DNA from: Fallopia convolvulus
Lineage: Eukaryota > Streptophyta > Magnoliopsida > Caryophyllales > Polygonaceae
Direction: 5' to 3'
NCBI GenBank assembly: GCA_964016875.1
Contig: OZ024735.1
Coordinates: 1,597,469 to 1,661,468, forward strand
Length of the DNA stretch: 64,000 nt
Within the stretch, counting starts at the first letter, position 1, and each line of letters opens with the position of its first letter. Under the pieces are notes generated by a model. It saw only the letters and a list, made by a program, of their open reading frames with translations, ran no database searches and was not told the DNA's origin. The position numbers and the translations under genes are program-made. Below are positions 43,267 through 56,732 of the stretch, piece after piece.

Positions 43267-44077
43267 TAGGGCTGTCAAAATTTGACCCGACCTGAGAAAT
43301 CCACCCGACCCGCCCGACTCCGAACCCGACCCTACCCGAGAAAAACATAAGAGTTTTATACCCGAGACATGTTTGACCCGAACAGATTTGACCCGAATCC
43401 GAAAAGACCCGAACTCGAGATTAACCCAAACCCGATTATACCCGAATGGACTAAGCATGATGCAACCCGATATCCGATGCTACCCGACCCGAAGTCATCC
43501 GAAAATTCGAAGTTACCCGACCCGAAACCATCCGAAAATCCGAAGTTACCTGACCCGAAAGCATCCGAAAATTTCATTATGTTTTAAAATATTAATGATA
43601 GTGAATATTTAGTATAATTATGTTTTTAATTTAAATGTTACATTAAATATTTATACCCTAGAGTAGTTAAACTACGAAAAATCATCATTCGATATATGGT
43701 CTGAATCAAAATCCGCTTACTCAAAATCAGATTAACCAGAAATTCGGTCAAAGTGGAAATCCAATTCACCCAAAATCCGAAAAACCCGAAACCCGAATCA
43801 CCCGAAATCCGACTAAATCCGAAACTAACTAAACCCGAAACCGGACTTATCCGAAATCAAGTTGGACTGAAAACCGAATGACCCGACCGAAATTGACCCG
43901 AAACCCGACTTTGCCTGATTAATTGGGTGACCCGACCCGAAATGATCCAACCCAATTTGACCCGATTTTCAAAATATCCGAATTTGACTCGAATCCGAAC
44001 TTACCCGAAAACGAATTGACCCGACCCAAACCCGACCCGACCCAAACCCGACCCGACCCACCCGATTGACACCCCTA
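43267..44077. mobile_element. hAT-type non-autonomous element rich in ACCCGA
   Basis: The ends are TAGGGCTGTCAA (43267) and, on the complement, TAGGGGTGTCAA (to 44077). TTCATAGC (43259-43266) and CTCATAGC (44079-44086) give an 8-bp duplication with one mismatch and one extra base at the right end. The interior is dominated by ACCCGA/GACCCG words, especially at 43290-43600 and 43760-44065. The ORFs there are products of the repeat, not genes. Confidence 0.75.
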
Positions 44078-44478
44078 TCTCATAGCCACCCACCATCATC
44101 TTCTTCCAATCTATGTTCATAGCCATCGTCTAGCTCCACCGTTCCATCACTTATTGGACTCTTTATCGCTTAACCGCTACCGATCGAGTCCTTCGTCGAC
44201 CCGAGCTTAGGTCATAATTGAATGTTATTGAAATGGTCTCAACTATTTGTTTGTGTGTAACTTGGTCTCTACGAGTATGATTATAGACATGGGCAAGTCG
44301 ATAGAGAAGAGAACCCCGGACAAACTCATGCAGTGTGTGAATATCACCTTAAAAAATTGATTATTTTGGCAAGTGCATTAGTAGAGGCTTACAGAAAAAA
44401 GAAGGATGATGGAAAAGAAAATGGGAACGAGTTGAGAAAGCATGCTAGCCATGTACCATATTTCAAAGGCAAGTCTGG

Positions 44479-45037
44479 TGTTTTGGGCAGATTTACCACG
44501 TAAACGTGTTACCTGCTATAATGAGGGAAACTTAACCAAAAAGCAATCGTAACGCGTTAAACCCTTTAAACAAGATGAAACTTGAGAGGAAAAATAGGAA
44601 AGAAAGTGGAATTGATAACACGACCGATTGATTATAATGGTTCTGATGCAAGCTTCTTCCAGATTACAAGAAAATCAATAGACTAGCAAACTGTATTTCT
44701 TAGTACGAAAGAGATCGATGCTTTTGAGAGCTTATGAGAGTGATAGTATGATAGCTTGTTTTGGATGCCCCTCTCTTTCTATCTTTATGTGCTTTTATAC
44801 GTCTCCCCTTCTCGTGACAATTGCCCAAATTGCTAGGCATCCTTAGATCCCGTGGATGTCGCTAAGGCGATTAATGGCGTGGCTGTTACTCGGAGATCCA
44901 ATTGATGCCACGATCTTTGCCATTACTTCTTCAACGGCCTTGACCTCGCAATTGTCCCCTTTCCCGTTAACGCCTATTGATGTGGGCCTTGCTTCCACCG
45001 CGTAATAGTTTTGGGCTTGGTTTTGAGGGGCCCAACA
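44479..45037 (-). mobile_element. Tat 3' LTR
   Basis: TGTTTTGGGC at 44479 to 'gggcccaaca' at 45037. It aligns over its full length with 60344-60904. The sequence just right of it is a purine tract on the minus strand (GGGTTTTTTGGGAGG, complement of about 45040-45056). Confidence 0.9.
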
Positions 45038-45244
45038 ATACCTCCCAAAAAACCCGAGAAAACTTCCCTCCAACTTTCCTAGGGTTTTTTGAGTTCTAGT
45101 CTCGGAAGTTGTAGTGCGTCCCATCAGCCTTTATTTAAGACTGTTCGAAGACATCATTGCAATTCCATCTGCATTCTCTGGTTGACAAGTACGTTTTTCT
45201 TTATTCTTGGTTCTTCGTTTTCTATTGTTTTCTCTACCCTTCTC

Positions 45245-47025
45245 ATGGCGGATTCTAACTCTTCCGTTGAGTTTCACTCTCGTTGCTTTGAACCAACCGA
45301 TCCCCTTTGCTTTGCTTCTTCCGGTGTTCTTACCCCTTGCCATCAAAGAAACAACGTTTCCATTGAGCCAAGCTCTTTCGCTTTCTCTGTTGGATTTCCA
45401 GCCTTTGCTGAAGTTTTCCTTCTTCCTCCTGGTGTTTGGGCTGATTCTTACAATAATGACTGGGTATGCTTATACGATTACCCCTTTCGTATCGGCCATC
45501 GATTCCCTGTCTCTCCTCTTGTGGTTGATTTCCTTACTACCCTTAATATGTCACTCGGGCAAGTGCTTCCCCAAGTATGGAGACTCCTCTTGTCGGTAGA
45601 TCTCTTATGCTCTTCCCATGATATCCCATTCAAAGTTGTCGACTTTCTTTGCAACTATCGTCTTTCCAAGGGTGGTCCTAGTCTCTTTACCCTAAAAACC
45701 CTAAAAAACAAATCCGATCTGATTTATAACATGTCGAAGTCTGATCGAGGCTGGGCTAACAAATACTTCGTTGTAAAGTTATCTTCTTTGGGAATCAATA
45801 CTTCTTTTCTGAAACCTCGTTGGCATTCATCAGGTAGTTTTTGCTCTGCTTGCTCGATTTACCTCATTCAGGTGACATTAACATTTGACTATGTTTGTTT
45901 CTTGGATGCAATGGACCTTGCTTCTCTCCAACCCCGCAAGATATCGGCTCAACTCGTATCTCGCATAGAATCCCTTTCATCAGAGGAATGGTCTTATCCC
46001 AGGCTTGTGAAAGCTTGCTTTGCTGACTCTGAGGAGACTGAGATGTCGAGTACGTATTCACATCTTTCCCTTTCACTGAATATTGTCGTGTTTATGACCC
46101 TACGCATCTGCATGTTGCTAGGTTCAAGAACTACTCGATCAACTACCTCCCTTTCAACCATGGAACGCGTCGAAGCTCGAAAGAAGAGAAAGGCGGAGAC
46201 AATGTCGACGGTTGATACGTCTTTAGAGGTTTCCCTCTCTCAAAAGGCGACTGGTGCTACTTCCAATGCTCCTCCTTTGAAGAAAAATGCCACCCCGAAT
46301 TTGGATGACCTCCCGAGAACCATGCTGTCGTTAGACATGGCGGCTGAGAAGTGCTTGACTTCTTTGATGTCTCTTCATGTAAACTATTCTTGCGGCACTA
46401 CAAATCGATCCACCATGCTATAATTTTCCGGAGAGATGTTGGCTACCCAATGGTAGGTACTTTTGTTGTCTTCTAGTAACTCTTTACTTCTTTTATCTCT
46501 TTCTCATGTTTTGACACGTTAGTTTGTTTTCAAAGCTTTTAACTTACACTATCAGCCTTTGACGCCTTCAAGGATCAACCTAGCCAACTTGCCTAGAGCA
46601 AGATCGATGTTAAACTCGAGAAGGACAAGAGTACTCTTCTAGGACACGAGAAGAGTGCTCTAGAGAAGAAAGTTAAAGAGCTGACCGATGCTCTTGAAAA
46701 TGCCTCCAAAAGCTCTAAGGATTGGGAGGAAAGATTTATGGCTAAATCGAGGAAGGAGGCTGCTCTCGCAAAGGAGATCGAGGACACTGCTGATTATTGG
46801 TCGTGCAAGGCTCGTGTGGAGACGATAGAGGAGTTTGCCGCAAGAAAGCATACTTCATGGGATGCCGTGAAAGAGAGAGAGAAATTCGAGAATTTGTTCC
46901 CTGAGGAAGAGGTCGCGGTCAAGAAGTCTTCGCTGGTGGACGACATTGCTCATGTTGCCAAGGAAGTGGCCCAGGTGGAACTTGCGGAGATTCTGAAGGC
47001 TTTCGAAGATGTTTCCAAGGAGTAA
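45245..47025 (+). CDS. Tat antisense ORF (putative gypsy type transposon protein), spliced
   Basis: It runs opposite to gag-pol, between integrase and 3' LTR, as in Tat/Retand/Ogre-group elements. The frame is open from 45089, but the ATG at 45245 ('MADSNSSVEF') has the better context (CTCATGG). It has the family pattern: 'PPGVWADSYNNDWVCLYDYP', 'HRFPVSPLVVDFLTTLNMSL', 'VWRLLLSVDLLC', 'GWANKYFVVKL'. A likely intron runs from about 46051 (AG|GTACGT) to AG at about 46121, restoring a basic segment 'MERVEARKKRKAE'. A second intron from about 46453 to 46557 would join the C-terminal coiled coil ('DALENASKSSKDW', then 46738-47025 'FAARKHTSWDAVKE'). A polyadenylation signal AATAAA is at 47408. Exon borders are inferred. 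The function is not known. Confidence 0.6.
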
Positions 47026-47688
47026 TCTTGTCATTTCTGTTTTTGAATTCTAAGTATTTTAGTACCCCCGGTGTGTCGGGGTTTAAAACATTTACTTTTT
47101 TAAGGCCGCTTGTTATAGGGTCGTTTGTGTGGGTGGATGAACAATTTTTCTAGCCCTTAGTATTATACTTTTAAGGGCCTTTTGTGAATGCTGTTTGTGT
47201 TTTTATGGTGTCTTGTTTGTTTGTCTTTCTTGCAGGTGGTGCAGGTTTCGATGGAGGCGTATGCTAGGCGGGGATCAACACGTTTGAAGAGAAGACTGTT
47301 AATCATGTTTGAACGAGTTTTATTGTAATAGCGATTTTGTAGTAGATGCTAAGAGAGAGTTATGTGTAATGAGATGGTCTTAGAGATGTAAAGTACTCAT
47401 GCTTATTAATAAAACTTGCATTGATTACATCAAGATCTCCTTTGTGTTAGACTCCTCTTGTTCTAGAGTCGTTAACATGTTCCTCGTTTCTTGCATCTTG
47501 TGACTAGTCGTTATGTGGACATCGTAGCCTAATTGTAAGGCAAGGGCCCATGTTTTTTCCTGTCACGTCACAAGGCGTTCCTTGTTAGTTTTTGCAATGT
47601 CGTTGTTGTTCCATGTGTGTAGGACAAGGTGATAAAAATAAGTTCAATAAAATCAAACAAGTAAATACCTTGTTGCGACTTGCTTTCC
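47026..47688 (+). other. 3' UTR of the antisense ORF and spacer to integrase
   Basis: No further ORF of note. AATAAA lies at 47408-47413. 'ttctttcttgcag' near 47235 could be a 3' splice site of an intron in the UTR. Confidence 0.4.
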
Positions 47689-47999
47689 TCAAAAGTGGTA
47701 TAATTTCAAATTTGTCGCGTTCCAACTTCTTGGGACTATCTTCCCATCATGGGAGATCAACTCATAAGATCCTTGCCCAACAACTCTCATTATCTGATAA
47801 GGTCCTTCCCAATTGGCTCCAAGTTTGCCACCGTTCACTTCTTGTGTATTTTGAAAGACTATCCTCACTACCCAATCTCCTACTTGGAACACCTTCTCCC
47901 TAAAATTTTTGTTGTAACCCCGAGCCACCCCTAGTCTATATGTTTCCATTCGAATAGATGCTTCATCCCGCAATTCATCAAATGTATCCAAGTGGTGTA
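47689..47999 (-). pseudogene. Tat integrase C-terminus
   Basis: 'RDEASIRMETYRLGVARGYN', 'FQVGDWVVRIVFQNTQEV', 'GKLGANWEGPYQIMRV', 'YELISHDGKIVPRSWNAT' and 'NLKLYHF' then stop: the classic Tat integrase tail. It is cut at 47999/48000 by the LTR of the inserted element; the catalytic core is absent. Confidence 0.85.
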
Positions 48000-50900
48000 C
48001 GTAACACCCCCTTTTTATACATCGATATTACCGCCAGTGACCCCAAGATTAAACTCTCGAAGTAACCCAAGGCTTACAGTAATTACAGAACTTAACCAAA
48101 AACTTAAAAATGCGGAAGATATATATATACAAAAGATGCGGAAGTCGAATACAATAGTTGAAATAAACTTGAACGGATACAAAGTTGAAATGGGAAGGAC
48201 CACACAAGTCAGAACCTCGACCCTTAAAATTTTTCTAACTTATTCCAAGCTAACCACCTTCACTCTAACTGCTCCTCAAGCTTGCTCCTCGCGGTCCTCG
48301 ACTTAGAGCTCCACTCCTGATGTGTCGTGATGAAAAATGCGATAGACACCAGCCGACCATGCAAGGAAAACAAACGGTCGGTTCGTCTTGTGACAGACTA
48401 AGCAAATGGGGTTTTTGAAGGTGGTTTGGATTTTTAGGAAGGGACGAGTTGGGATATCCGGCACCGAATGAAAGCCAGTCCCATACTTGGACCTCGTAAC
48501 TCCTGTGAAAACTATGATTTGAAGGACACAGAATGAGAACGTCACCCAAGGGTGACTCTCGGTTTAGAAAGAAAGATTTACTTATGTTGGGAACTTGGGC
48601 TTCACGTATTTAGTCAGGTGGGTGATTAAACCCCTCGTTGATCAAGTTTCCCTCTACCAACCTCACCGTATACATGTTGTGCGAATTCAGATTGGTGCCA
48701 GAGAATTACGGAATCCGAGAGTAAGGATGGCATTCCATTTTGTACTAGCCTACCTATCGTTTTAATTGTCGCCATCGGGGGCCTATTTGGTCTCTACGAA
48801 TTTTAATGAGCACAATATCGTTCCACTTGGAATTAAACATACTTTTTAAGTAAGACAAAATGTGGGTTACAGCCCCACGAAAATACTCAAAGGTTAGGTT
48901 GCAAGCCTAGACTAGCACGAGCTACGTGCCATCACCCCGCATCGAGTGAGCGGGTATTGACCATGGTCTTAAAGTTAGAGCAACTGCTCAAGATTAAAGT
49001 CGAATGAATCGACGTGTATAAAAAAAAGTATGCAAACACAAGCCTGCTTACCTAGGCACACATATCACAAGGCAATGGCCCTACAGTCCATGTAGCGTAA
49101 CCTAAGTAGGACTAGGAATAACATGTCATTAAATCTAGAACAATATAAATCCTATATTGATTTTAATTCATACAAGAGTTCCCAACAAAGTCATAAAAAC
49201 CATTTAAAGCACATGAAAACCTATAACAAGTAAGATATGTAACATGATTGATAAAAACGGGTGATGCATAAAGGTCTTTATATGGACATCGAACCCAAAC
49301 CCTTGCCTTGAGTGTTTGATGATTCGAGGTAGAATACGTATCGAGATTAGGGTGACGTTGAACACCTTTTTCCTAAGCATACACTTAAGTTAACATAAGT
49401 GCAATATACAACCTTAGACTATCATGATTCTAATCAATTCATGAATCATGATTCATCTATTATAACCATTGGGTTGATATTTTATAAGGTATGATATTTG
49501 CTATAACATTTTTTTCCTAAAATCATTATTTAACTTCATTATATAAATTAATATATTATAAAATGCTTGTTAATCCCAAAATATTTTTAGGAAATAGAAT
49601 ATCTCAAAATTAATATATATACTTAGTATATTCGAAAATGTTTATAAAGACCAATTTTATTTTATTTTACGAATTACTGTATAATAGTCTAAGTCATGTT
49701 AATTTTGTTTTTTAAAAATTAACTTTTTGTTTTCCAAAAATCATGCAATTTTACCCAAATTATATAATGACTAGATACTCTTAGGAATCGGTCAAAAATT
49801 ATATTTTTATAAACCCAATTATTTTATAAAATTCACTCTTTAATTCAAAAGTAGTCCCTTTTTTATAAAATACATCGATCATGAATAAATATCTTCAAAC
49901 TATATTTTTAAAACATATTATACTATATAAAATCCAAAACTGGACCCCTTTTTAGTTTCACAAACCATTTTAGTCTCGGTTCGGATTAATCAAAATATAA
50001 ATGTATTCTTATTTATAAAACTAATATTTTCTATATCATAAAATCATAAAAATCATACACGTTTAGGAATCGGTTTAACGTTAATTTTATGAACACTAAA
50101 AATAAGGGAACTGGTCACATTTAATTAAAAATGAAATATATTGAACCGGTTTCTTCTAAACCCGTCGTCTATCTCCGCTAGCATCCTTCGAAAAGGTTGT
50201 TTTCGACTAATTTTTCCCATTTTAGCATGCAATTTGTGTTCCATTTTCAAATTGACATCTTGATTCGAATTCCTTGTGAAAAGATACACGAAATAGGAAT
50301 TTACAAAATGAGAGTTGGTTGAGTTTGGTGAATTTAGGAACTCTGACGGGTTTCGAAACTTCCGACGACCACTTCGTCTTTTCCGGCGAGCGTTTTGGCA
50401 CCCTTATTGTGTATTTTTCGTGTGTTGTTTGTGAATGAGAAGAATGAGGAGAAGTTTGTCTTTATTTATAGGCATTTTTAAAATTGAACAATGTCATAAA
50501 CCTTATCCGTTCACCTTCAAACCTTTTTCCGATTTCAAGTCTTAGTGAACAATTCGAGCGTTTAAACTTGACGAATTGAACACATTTTGACTCCTCTCCT
50601 TCTGCTCTTTAATTCCATTGGATAATGCTTATCCAAAACTCGAATTCTATTCAATTTCTTCAAACCCGCCATTAATGGCCATTTTCGAACAAGGTCAGAA
50701 ATTAAGCCCCAAAAATCTGTATTGTTTGCATCAATTTATTGAGGGGTTCGATAGAACTTGTCATGGGATTTTCGGAACATCCTTCGGATCGAAAATACGT
50801 TAAGAAACGAGTGAGGTATGACCATTTGAAAAATCCGGGCTCAAGGTTGAAGATAACTCAATCGGGTTTCAATCCATTTCCGAGAAATTGCACAAACAAC

Positions 50901-51310
50901 CCTCTTGTTTTGCAAAAGTGATAAAAATGTCCTTCCACCTTAACTGTTGCACTCCAAATAAAATAGATAGTTATCATTTGAACTTTTGGACAATTTATTT
51001 TATTAAACTTTAGCATTAAAACAATTATATAAATTTTAGAAATGATATTATAACATTTCTTCTTAATTTCTGTTAATTATAACTATTCTCTTATAGTTTT
51101 AAATAATAAAAAAAGACTATTATTCAAACTTATATTTTATAACCTTATAATAATCATAATCTTTAATATGATCTTAACTTATAAACCAACATCATAACAT
51201 TTAAAATGTTAACATTATAACTTTAAGAAATAAAATATGTAATTAGTTTATTATGTTAAAGGGAAATGTAAATTACATTTTTACCCTTTATAAAAATGAG
51301 GGATATTACA
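48000..51310 (-). mobile_element. LARD-like 3' LTR
   Basis: From CGTAACACCCCC (expected TGTAACACCCCC) to GGATATTACA at 51310. To its right is a purine tract on the minus strand (AAGGGGGTACTAT, complement of 51311-51323). The minus strand has a TATA box TATAAATAAA (complement of 50461-50470). No coding frame. Confidence 0.8.
50461..50470 (-). promoter_or_regulatory. TATA box in the LARD-like 3' LTR
   Basis: The minus strand reads TATAAATAAA. The equivalent place in the other LTR (55881-55890) reads TGTAAGTAAA, two transitions away. Confidence 0.45.
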
Positions 51311-53406
51311 ATAGTACCCCCTTAAAAAGAGTTTCGTCCGCGAAACTCGATCAAGGTAAGGTACTATCCATGAAAATATACAACTCACGATCTATCATGC
51401 TATCTAAAGAACGATTCTCTGAACGATTATCAGGAAATAAAATCGCGGGTAGTTACAATAGTACCCCCCCACCCTTAAGAAAAAGTTCCGTTTGCGAAAC
51501 TAAGTTGACGCTCATAATAGATGGGATCATAATCACTTGTAACCTTGTGGCTAACTTTAGCCGGAACTACAACTTACAAGATTTGCTATTGTTTGGACTA
51601 CCTTTTCATTGATTGCTATGGAACAAACCACCACGATGCAATTAGAAAAAAATGAGAACCAAACTAGAAATGGAGATTAATATACGCGATATTCGAAGTA
51701 TTGTGTTGTAATCAACACAAGATGGTCTGCAACAAAACTGACATGTTTTTATGAAAATCTTATGGATGTAAAAGGCATAGAGAGAAACTATATGAGGATT
51801 TAACATTAACTTGTTATTACAAAATTAGTGTTGTATTCAACGGAATATGCTCTACAAATGAAGTTGACATGCTTCCATGGACACCTATTAGATGTGATTG
51901 GCATAGAAGGGAACTATACGCCAAATGAGAGAAACTGATGATACTAAACTATTCAACAAGAGACTAAGACTATAATGAAATGAAGGGTTTATTCACCATT
52001 GGCATCGGCATAGTAACAACTTGAACTTTTAATAAATGAAAAGGGAAGGTGATTTTGAATTAGTTTAAACAAAAGCTATGGTTGGTAAAAGTAACCTTAA
52101 TCAATCAAACTGAATCATAGTAACTAAGTCAAGTTTTAAATATCTAAAAGGTTCGAAAGTAGGAAGTACTTAATTTGTTTTTATGTTCATCAACATCCTT
52201 ATTGCTTGTAAAATAATCATTCCAAAATCACTATACTTAAATGCCAAAGTTGAGAGACATTATCTTTTTATAACTTGAACATGATTAAAAATACTTATGT
52301 CATTTGATAAATTATAAAATATTTGTCCTATAGCTTAGGCAAGGCTATTAACAAGATATATGATGAGTTATCACCACAAAAAAAAGTTCATTTATGAAAT
52401 ATTGATTTGATTTGTTTTCATAGAAATCACAGTTATTTTTAAATCCCAACCAAATCTTTATACCCTTAAATCCTCAAACATTGAGTTAGAAAATAAGAAT
52501 TCCAACATTTGAAAATTCATTTTATCAAATTGAACCTTAAGGACTTAGGTTTTCACATTCCACCATGTGATTAGGATGGGGAACTGAGCCAACCTAATCC
52601 CTTTACTACATTCCCACCGGAATAAGAGATGTGATCAGGCTTTACCATGTGATCAGGATGGAAGACAAAATACATTCTTACTCACCACCATGAAAATCGT
52701 AGAGAAAAACCGAAGAAAGTATCCCGCAACAAATTTACGAAGATGGACCAAATATAGCAAGGTGAATACTTATTGGTCATCAGTTCAATGCTTTAAACAT
52801 GTTGAACTCGAAAAGAATTCGTCAAAGAACACGATATTTTAAACTTAAAACTATTGAAACGATTTTAACAATCAAATTTGCATAAAACTAACCGTCTTTC
52901 TTCAAAAACGAAAAAGAATGTGATTTTCACTGACCTTAAATTGCTATAGATGGTTGCATAATGACTTCAAATGAGTTGAACACACCTAAACATATATGTT
53001 TTTCTTGTATGCAAACTTTTAAAGACTAAGCTTTTAAGTAGAGAATTATCTTTGAGCTTAAACTAATAGAATGTCGAAATAAAAACCTATCCCCGAGAGG
53101 AGTTTCTTTATTTCATAATATTACTTGGCAACTTCACTTGTGTAAAGACTAAGGTAAGACTTGGATCGGTCTAAACAACAAGTCATAAGATGGTTCAATC
53201 AGTTAACAACCATCACTTTGATTAAGACTTAAGATAGATTGACCAAGGAAGATAAAAATATCTATCTTGAGAATATGTACTCTAGACACTAAAGTCTAAA
53301 GGTACACGACATCTATACATCTGCGAATGGCATATTAATAAGGGATTAGAACATAAGGATCGACCTAAGGAATGAAATTATAATGTTTTGGCTCTGATAC
53401 CATAAT
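51311..53406 (-). mobile_element. Non-coding internal region of the LARD-like element
   Basis: 2.1 kb without gag or pol. It has a purine tract at its left end and a second, imperfect copy of that tract context at 51456-51500 ('ttacaatagtaccccc', 'cgaaact'). At its right end the primer-binding site TGGTATCAGAGC is the complement of 53391-53402, four bases from the LTR. Confidence 0.75.
53391..53402 (-). other. Primer-binding site (initiator-Met tRNA type)
   Basis: The minus strand reads TGGTATCAGAGCC, next to the LTR that starts at 53407. This fixes the element orientation as minus. Confidence 0.85.
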
Positions 53407-56400
53407 TATATCACTCCCTTTTTATACATGGATATTACCGCCAAGGACCCCGAGATTATACTCCCGAAGTCACTCAAGGCTTACACTAATTACTGAACTT
53501 AACCGAAAACTTTAAAATGCGGAAGATATATATACAGAAAAGATGCGGAAGTCGAATACAATAGTTGAATAAACTTGAACGGTTAAAAAGTTGAAATGGG
53601 AAGGACCCCATAAGTCGAAACCTCGACCCTTAAAATTTTTCTAACTTATTCCAAGCTAACCACCTTCACTCTAACTACTCCTCAAGCTTGGTCCTCGTGG
53701 TCCTCGACGTAAAGCTCCACTCCTGATGTATCGCGATGAAAAATGCGATAAACACCAGCCAACCATGCAAGGAAAATAAACGGTCGATTCGTCTTGTGAC
53801 AGACTAAGCAAATGGGGTTTTGGAAGGTGGTTCGGATTTTTAGGACGGGACGAGTTGGGATATCGGGCACTGAATGAAAGTCGGTCCCATCCTTGGACCT
53901 CATAACTCCTATGAAAACTATGATTTGAAGGAAACAGAATGAGAACGTCACCCAAGGGTTAGTCTTTGTTTAGAAAGAAAGATTTACTTATGTTGGGAAC
54001 TTGGGTTTCACGCATTAAGTCAGGTGGGTGATTAAACCCCTCATTGATCACGTTTCCCTCTACCTACCTCACCGCATACATGTTGTGCGAATTAAGATTG
54101 GAGCCAGAGAATTACGGAATAAGAGAGTAAGGATGACATTCCATTTTGTACTAGCCATCCTATCACTTTAATTGTCGCCATCGAGCGCCTATTTAATCTC
54201 TACGAATTTTAATGAGCACAATATCGTTCCACTTGGAATTAAACATACTTTTTAAGTAAGACAAAATGTGGGTTACGGCCCCACGAAAATACTCAAAGGT
54301 TGGGTTGCAAGCCTAGACTAGCACGAGCTACGTGCCATCACCCCTCATCGATTGAGCCGGTATTGACCATTGTCTTAAAGGTAGAGCAACTGCTCAAGAT
54401 TAAAGTCGAATGAACCGACACGTATAACATAAAGTACGCAAACACAAGCCTACTCACCTAGGCACACATATCACAAGGCAATGACCCTACAGTCCATCTA
54501 GCGTAACCTAAGTACGACTACGAATAACATGTCATTAAATCCAGAACAATATAAATACTAGATTGATTTTAATTCATACAAGAGTTCCCAACAAAGTCAT
54601 AAAAACCATTTTAAGCCCATGAAAATCTATAACAAGATATGTAACATGATTGATTAAAACGGGTGATGCATAAAGGTCTTTATATGGAAATCGAACCCAA
54701 ACCCTTTCCTTGAGCGTTTGATGATTCGAGGAAGATTACGTATCGAGATTAGGGTGACGTTGAATGCCTTGTTCCTAAGCATACGCTTAAGTTAACATAA
54801 GTACAATATACAACCTTAGACTATCATGATTCTAAACAATTCATGAATCATGATTCATCTACTATAACCCTTGGGTTGATATTTTATAAGGTATGATATT
54901 TGTGATAACATTTTTCCCTAAAATCATTATTTAACTTCATTATATAAAATAATATATTATAAAATACCTTGTTAATCCCAAAATATTGTTAGGAATTAGA
55001 ATATCTCAAAAATAATATATATATACTTAGTATATTCGAAAATGTTTATAAAGACCAATTTTATTTTATTTTACGAATTACTTTATAATAGTCTAAGTCA
55101 TGTTAATTTGTTTTTTTTAAAATAACTTGTTGTTTTCCAAAAATCATGCAATTTTACCCAAATTATATAATGACTAGATACTCTTAGGAATCGGTCAAAA
55201 ATTATATTTTTATAAACCCAATTATTTTATAAAATTCACTCTTTAATTCAAAAGTAGTCCCTTTTTATAAAATACATCGATCATGAATAAATATCTTCAA
55301 ACTATATTTTTAAACATATTATACTATATAAAATCCAGAACCGGACCCCTTTTTAGTTTCACAAACTATTTTAGTCTCGGTTCGTATTAATCGAAATCTA
55401 AGTTTATTTATTATTTATAAAACTAATATCTTGTATAAAACCATATGTTATAAGATCATAAAATCATAAAAATCATACTCGTTTAGGAATCGGTTTAACG
55501 TTATTTTTATGAACACTAAAAATAAGGGAACTGGTCACATTTAATTAAAAATGAAATATATTGAATTGGGTTCTTCTAAACCCATCATCTATCTCTGCTA
55601 GTATCCTTCGAACATGTTGTTTTCGACTAATTTTTCCCATTTTAGCATGCAATTTGTGTTCCATTTTCAAACTGACATCTTGATTCGAATTCCTTGTGAA
55701 AAGATACACGAAATAGGAATTTACCGAACGAGAGTTGGTTGAGTTTGGCGAATTTAGGAACTACGACGGGTTTCGAAACTTCCGACGACCACTTCGTCTT
55801 TTCCGGCGAGCGTTTTGGCACCCTTATTGTGTGTTTTTCGTGTGTTGTTTGTGAATGAGAAGAATGATGAGAAGTTTGGCTTTACTTACAGGCATTTTCG
55901 AACTTGAACAATGCCATAAACCTTATCCGTTCACCTTCAAACCGTTTTCCGATTTCTAGTCTTAATGAACAATTCGAGCGTTTAAACTTGACAATTTAGC
56001 ACATTTTGACTCCTCTCCTTCCCCTCTTTAATTCCATTGGATAATGCTTATGCAAAACTCGAAGTCTATTCAATTTCTTCAAACCCTCCATTAATGGGCA
56101 TCTTCGAACAAGGTCAGAAATTAAGCCCCAAAAGTTCGTATTGTTTGCAGTAATTTATTGAGGGGTTCGATAGAACATGTCATGGGATTTCCGGAACATC
56201 TTTCGGATCGAAAATCCGTTAAGAAATGAGTGAGGTATGACCATTTGAAAAATCGGGGCTCAAGGTTGAAGATAACTCAATCGGCTTTCAATCCATTTCC
56301 GAGAAATTGCACAAACAACCCTCTTGTTTTGCAAAAGTGATAAAAATGTCCTTTCACCTTATCTGCTGCACTCCAAATAAAATAGATAGTTATCATTTGA

Positions 56401-56732
56401 ACTTTTGGACAATTTATTTTATTAAATTTTAGCAGTAAAACACTTATATAAATTTTAGAAATCATATTATAACATTTCTTCTTAATTTTTGTTAATTATA
56501 ATTATTCTCTTATACTTTTAAATAATAAAAAAAGACTATTATTCATGTTTATATTTTATAACCTTATAATAATCATAATCTTTAATATGATCTTAACTTA
56601 TAAACCAACTTCATAACTTGTAAAATGTTATAACATTATAACTTTAAGAAATAAAATATGTAATTATTTTATTATGTTAAAGGAAAATGTAAACTTACAT
56701 TTTTAACCTTTATAAAAATGAGGGATATTACA
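53407..56732 (-). mobile_element. LARD-like shared LTR
   Basis: From TATATCACTCCC to GGGATATTACA at 56732. It aligns over its whole length with 48000-51310, with scattered substitutions and small indels. It has the primer site on its left and a purine tract on its right (complement of 56733-56745), so it is the 5' LTR of one unit and the 3' LTR of the next. Confidence 0.8.

Noticed and set aside
43356..43612. ORFs on both strands in the ACCCGA-rich region
   Set aside because: They are produced by the repeat words of the hAT-type element and have low-complexity peptides.
48265..48549. Minus-strand ORFs repeated at 48265 and 53671 as a conserved gene
   Set aside because: They are equivalent places in the two long LTRs. 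Similarity reflects the duplication, and there is no known domain.
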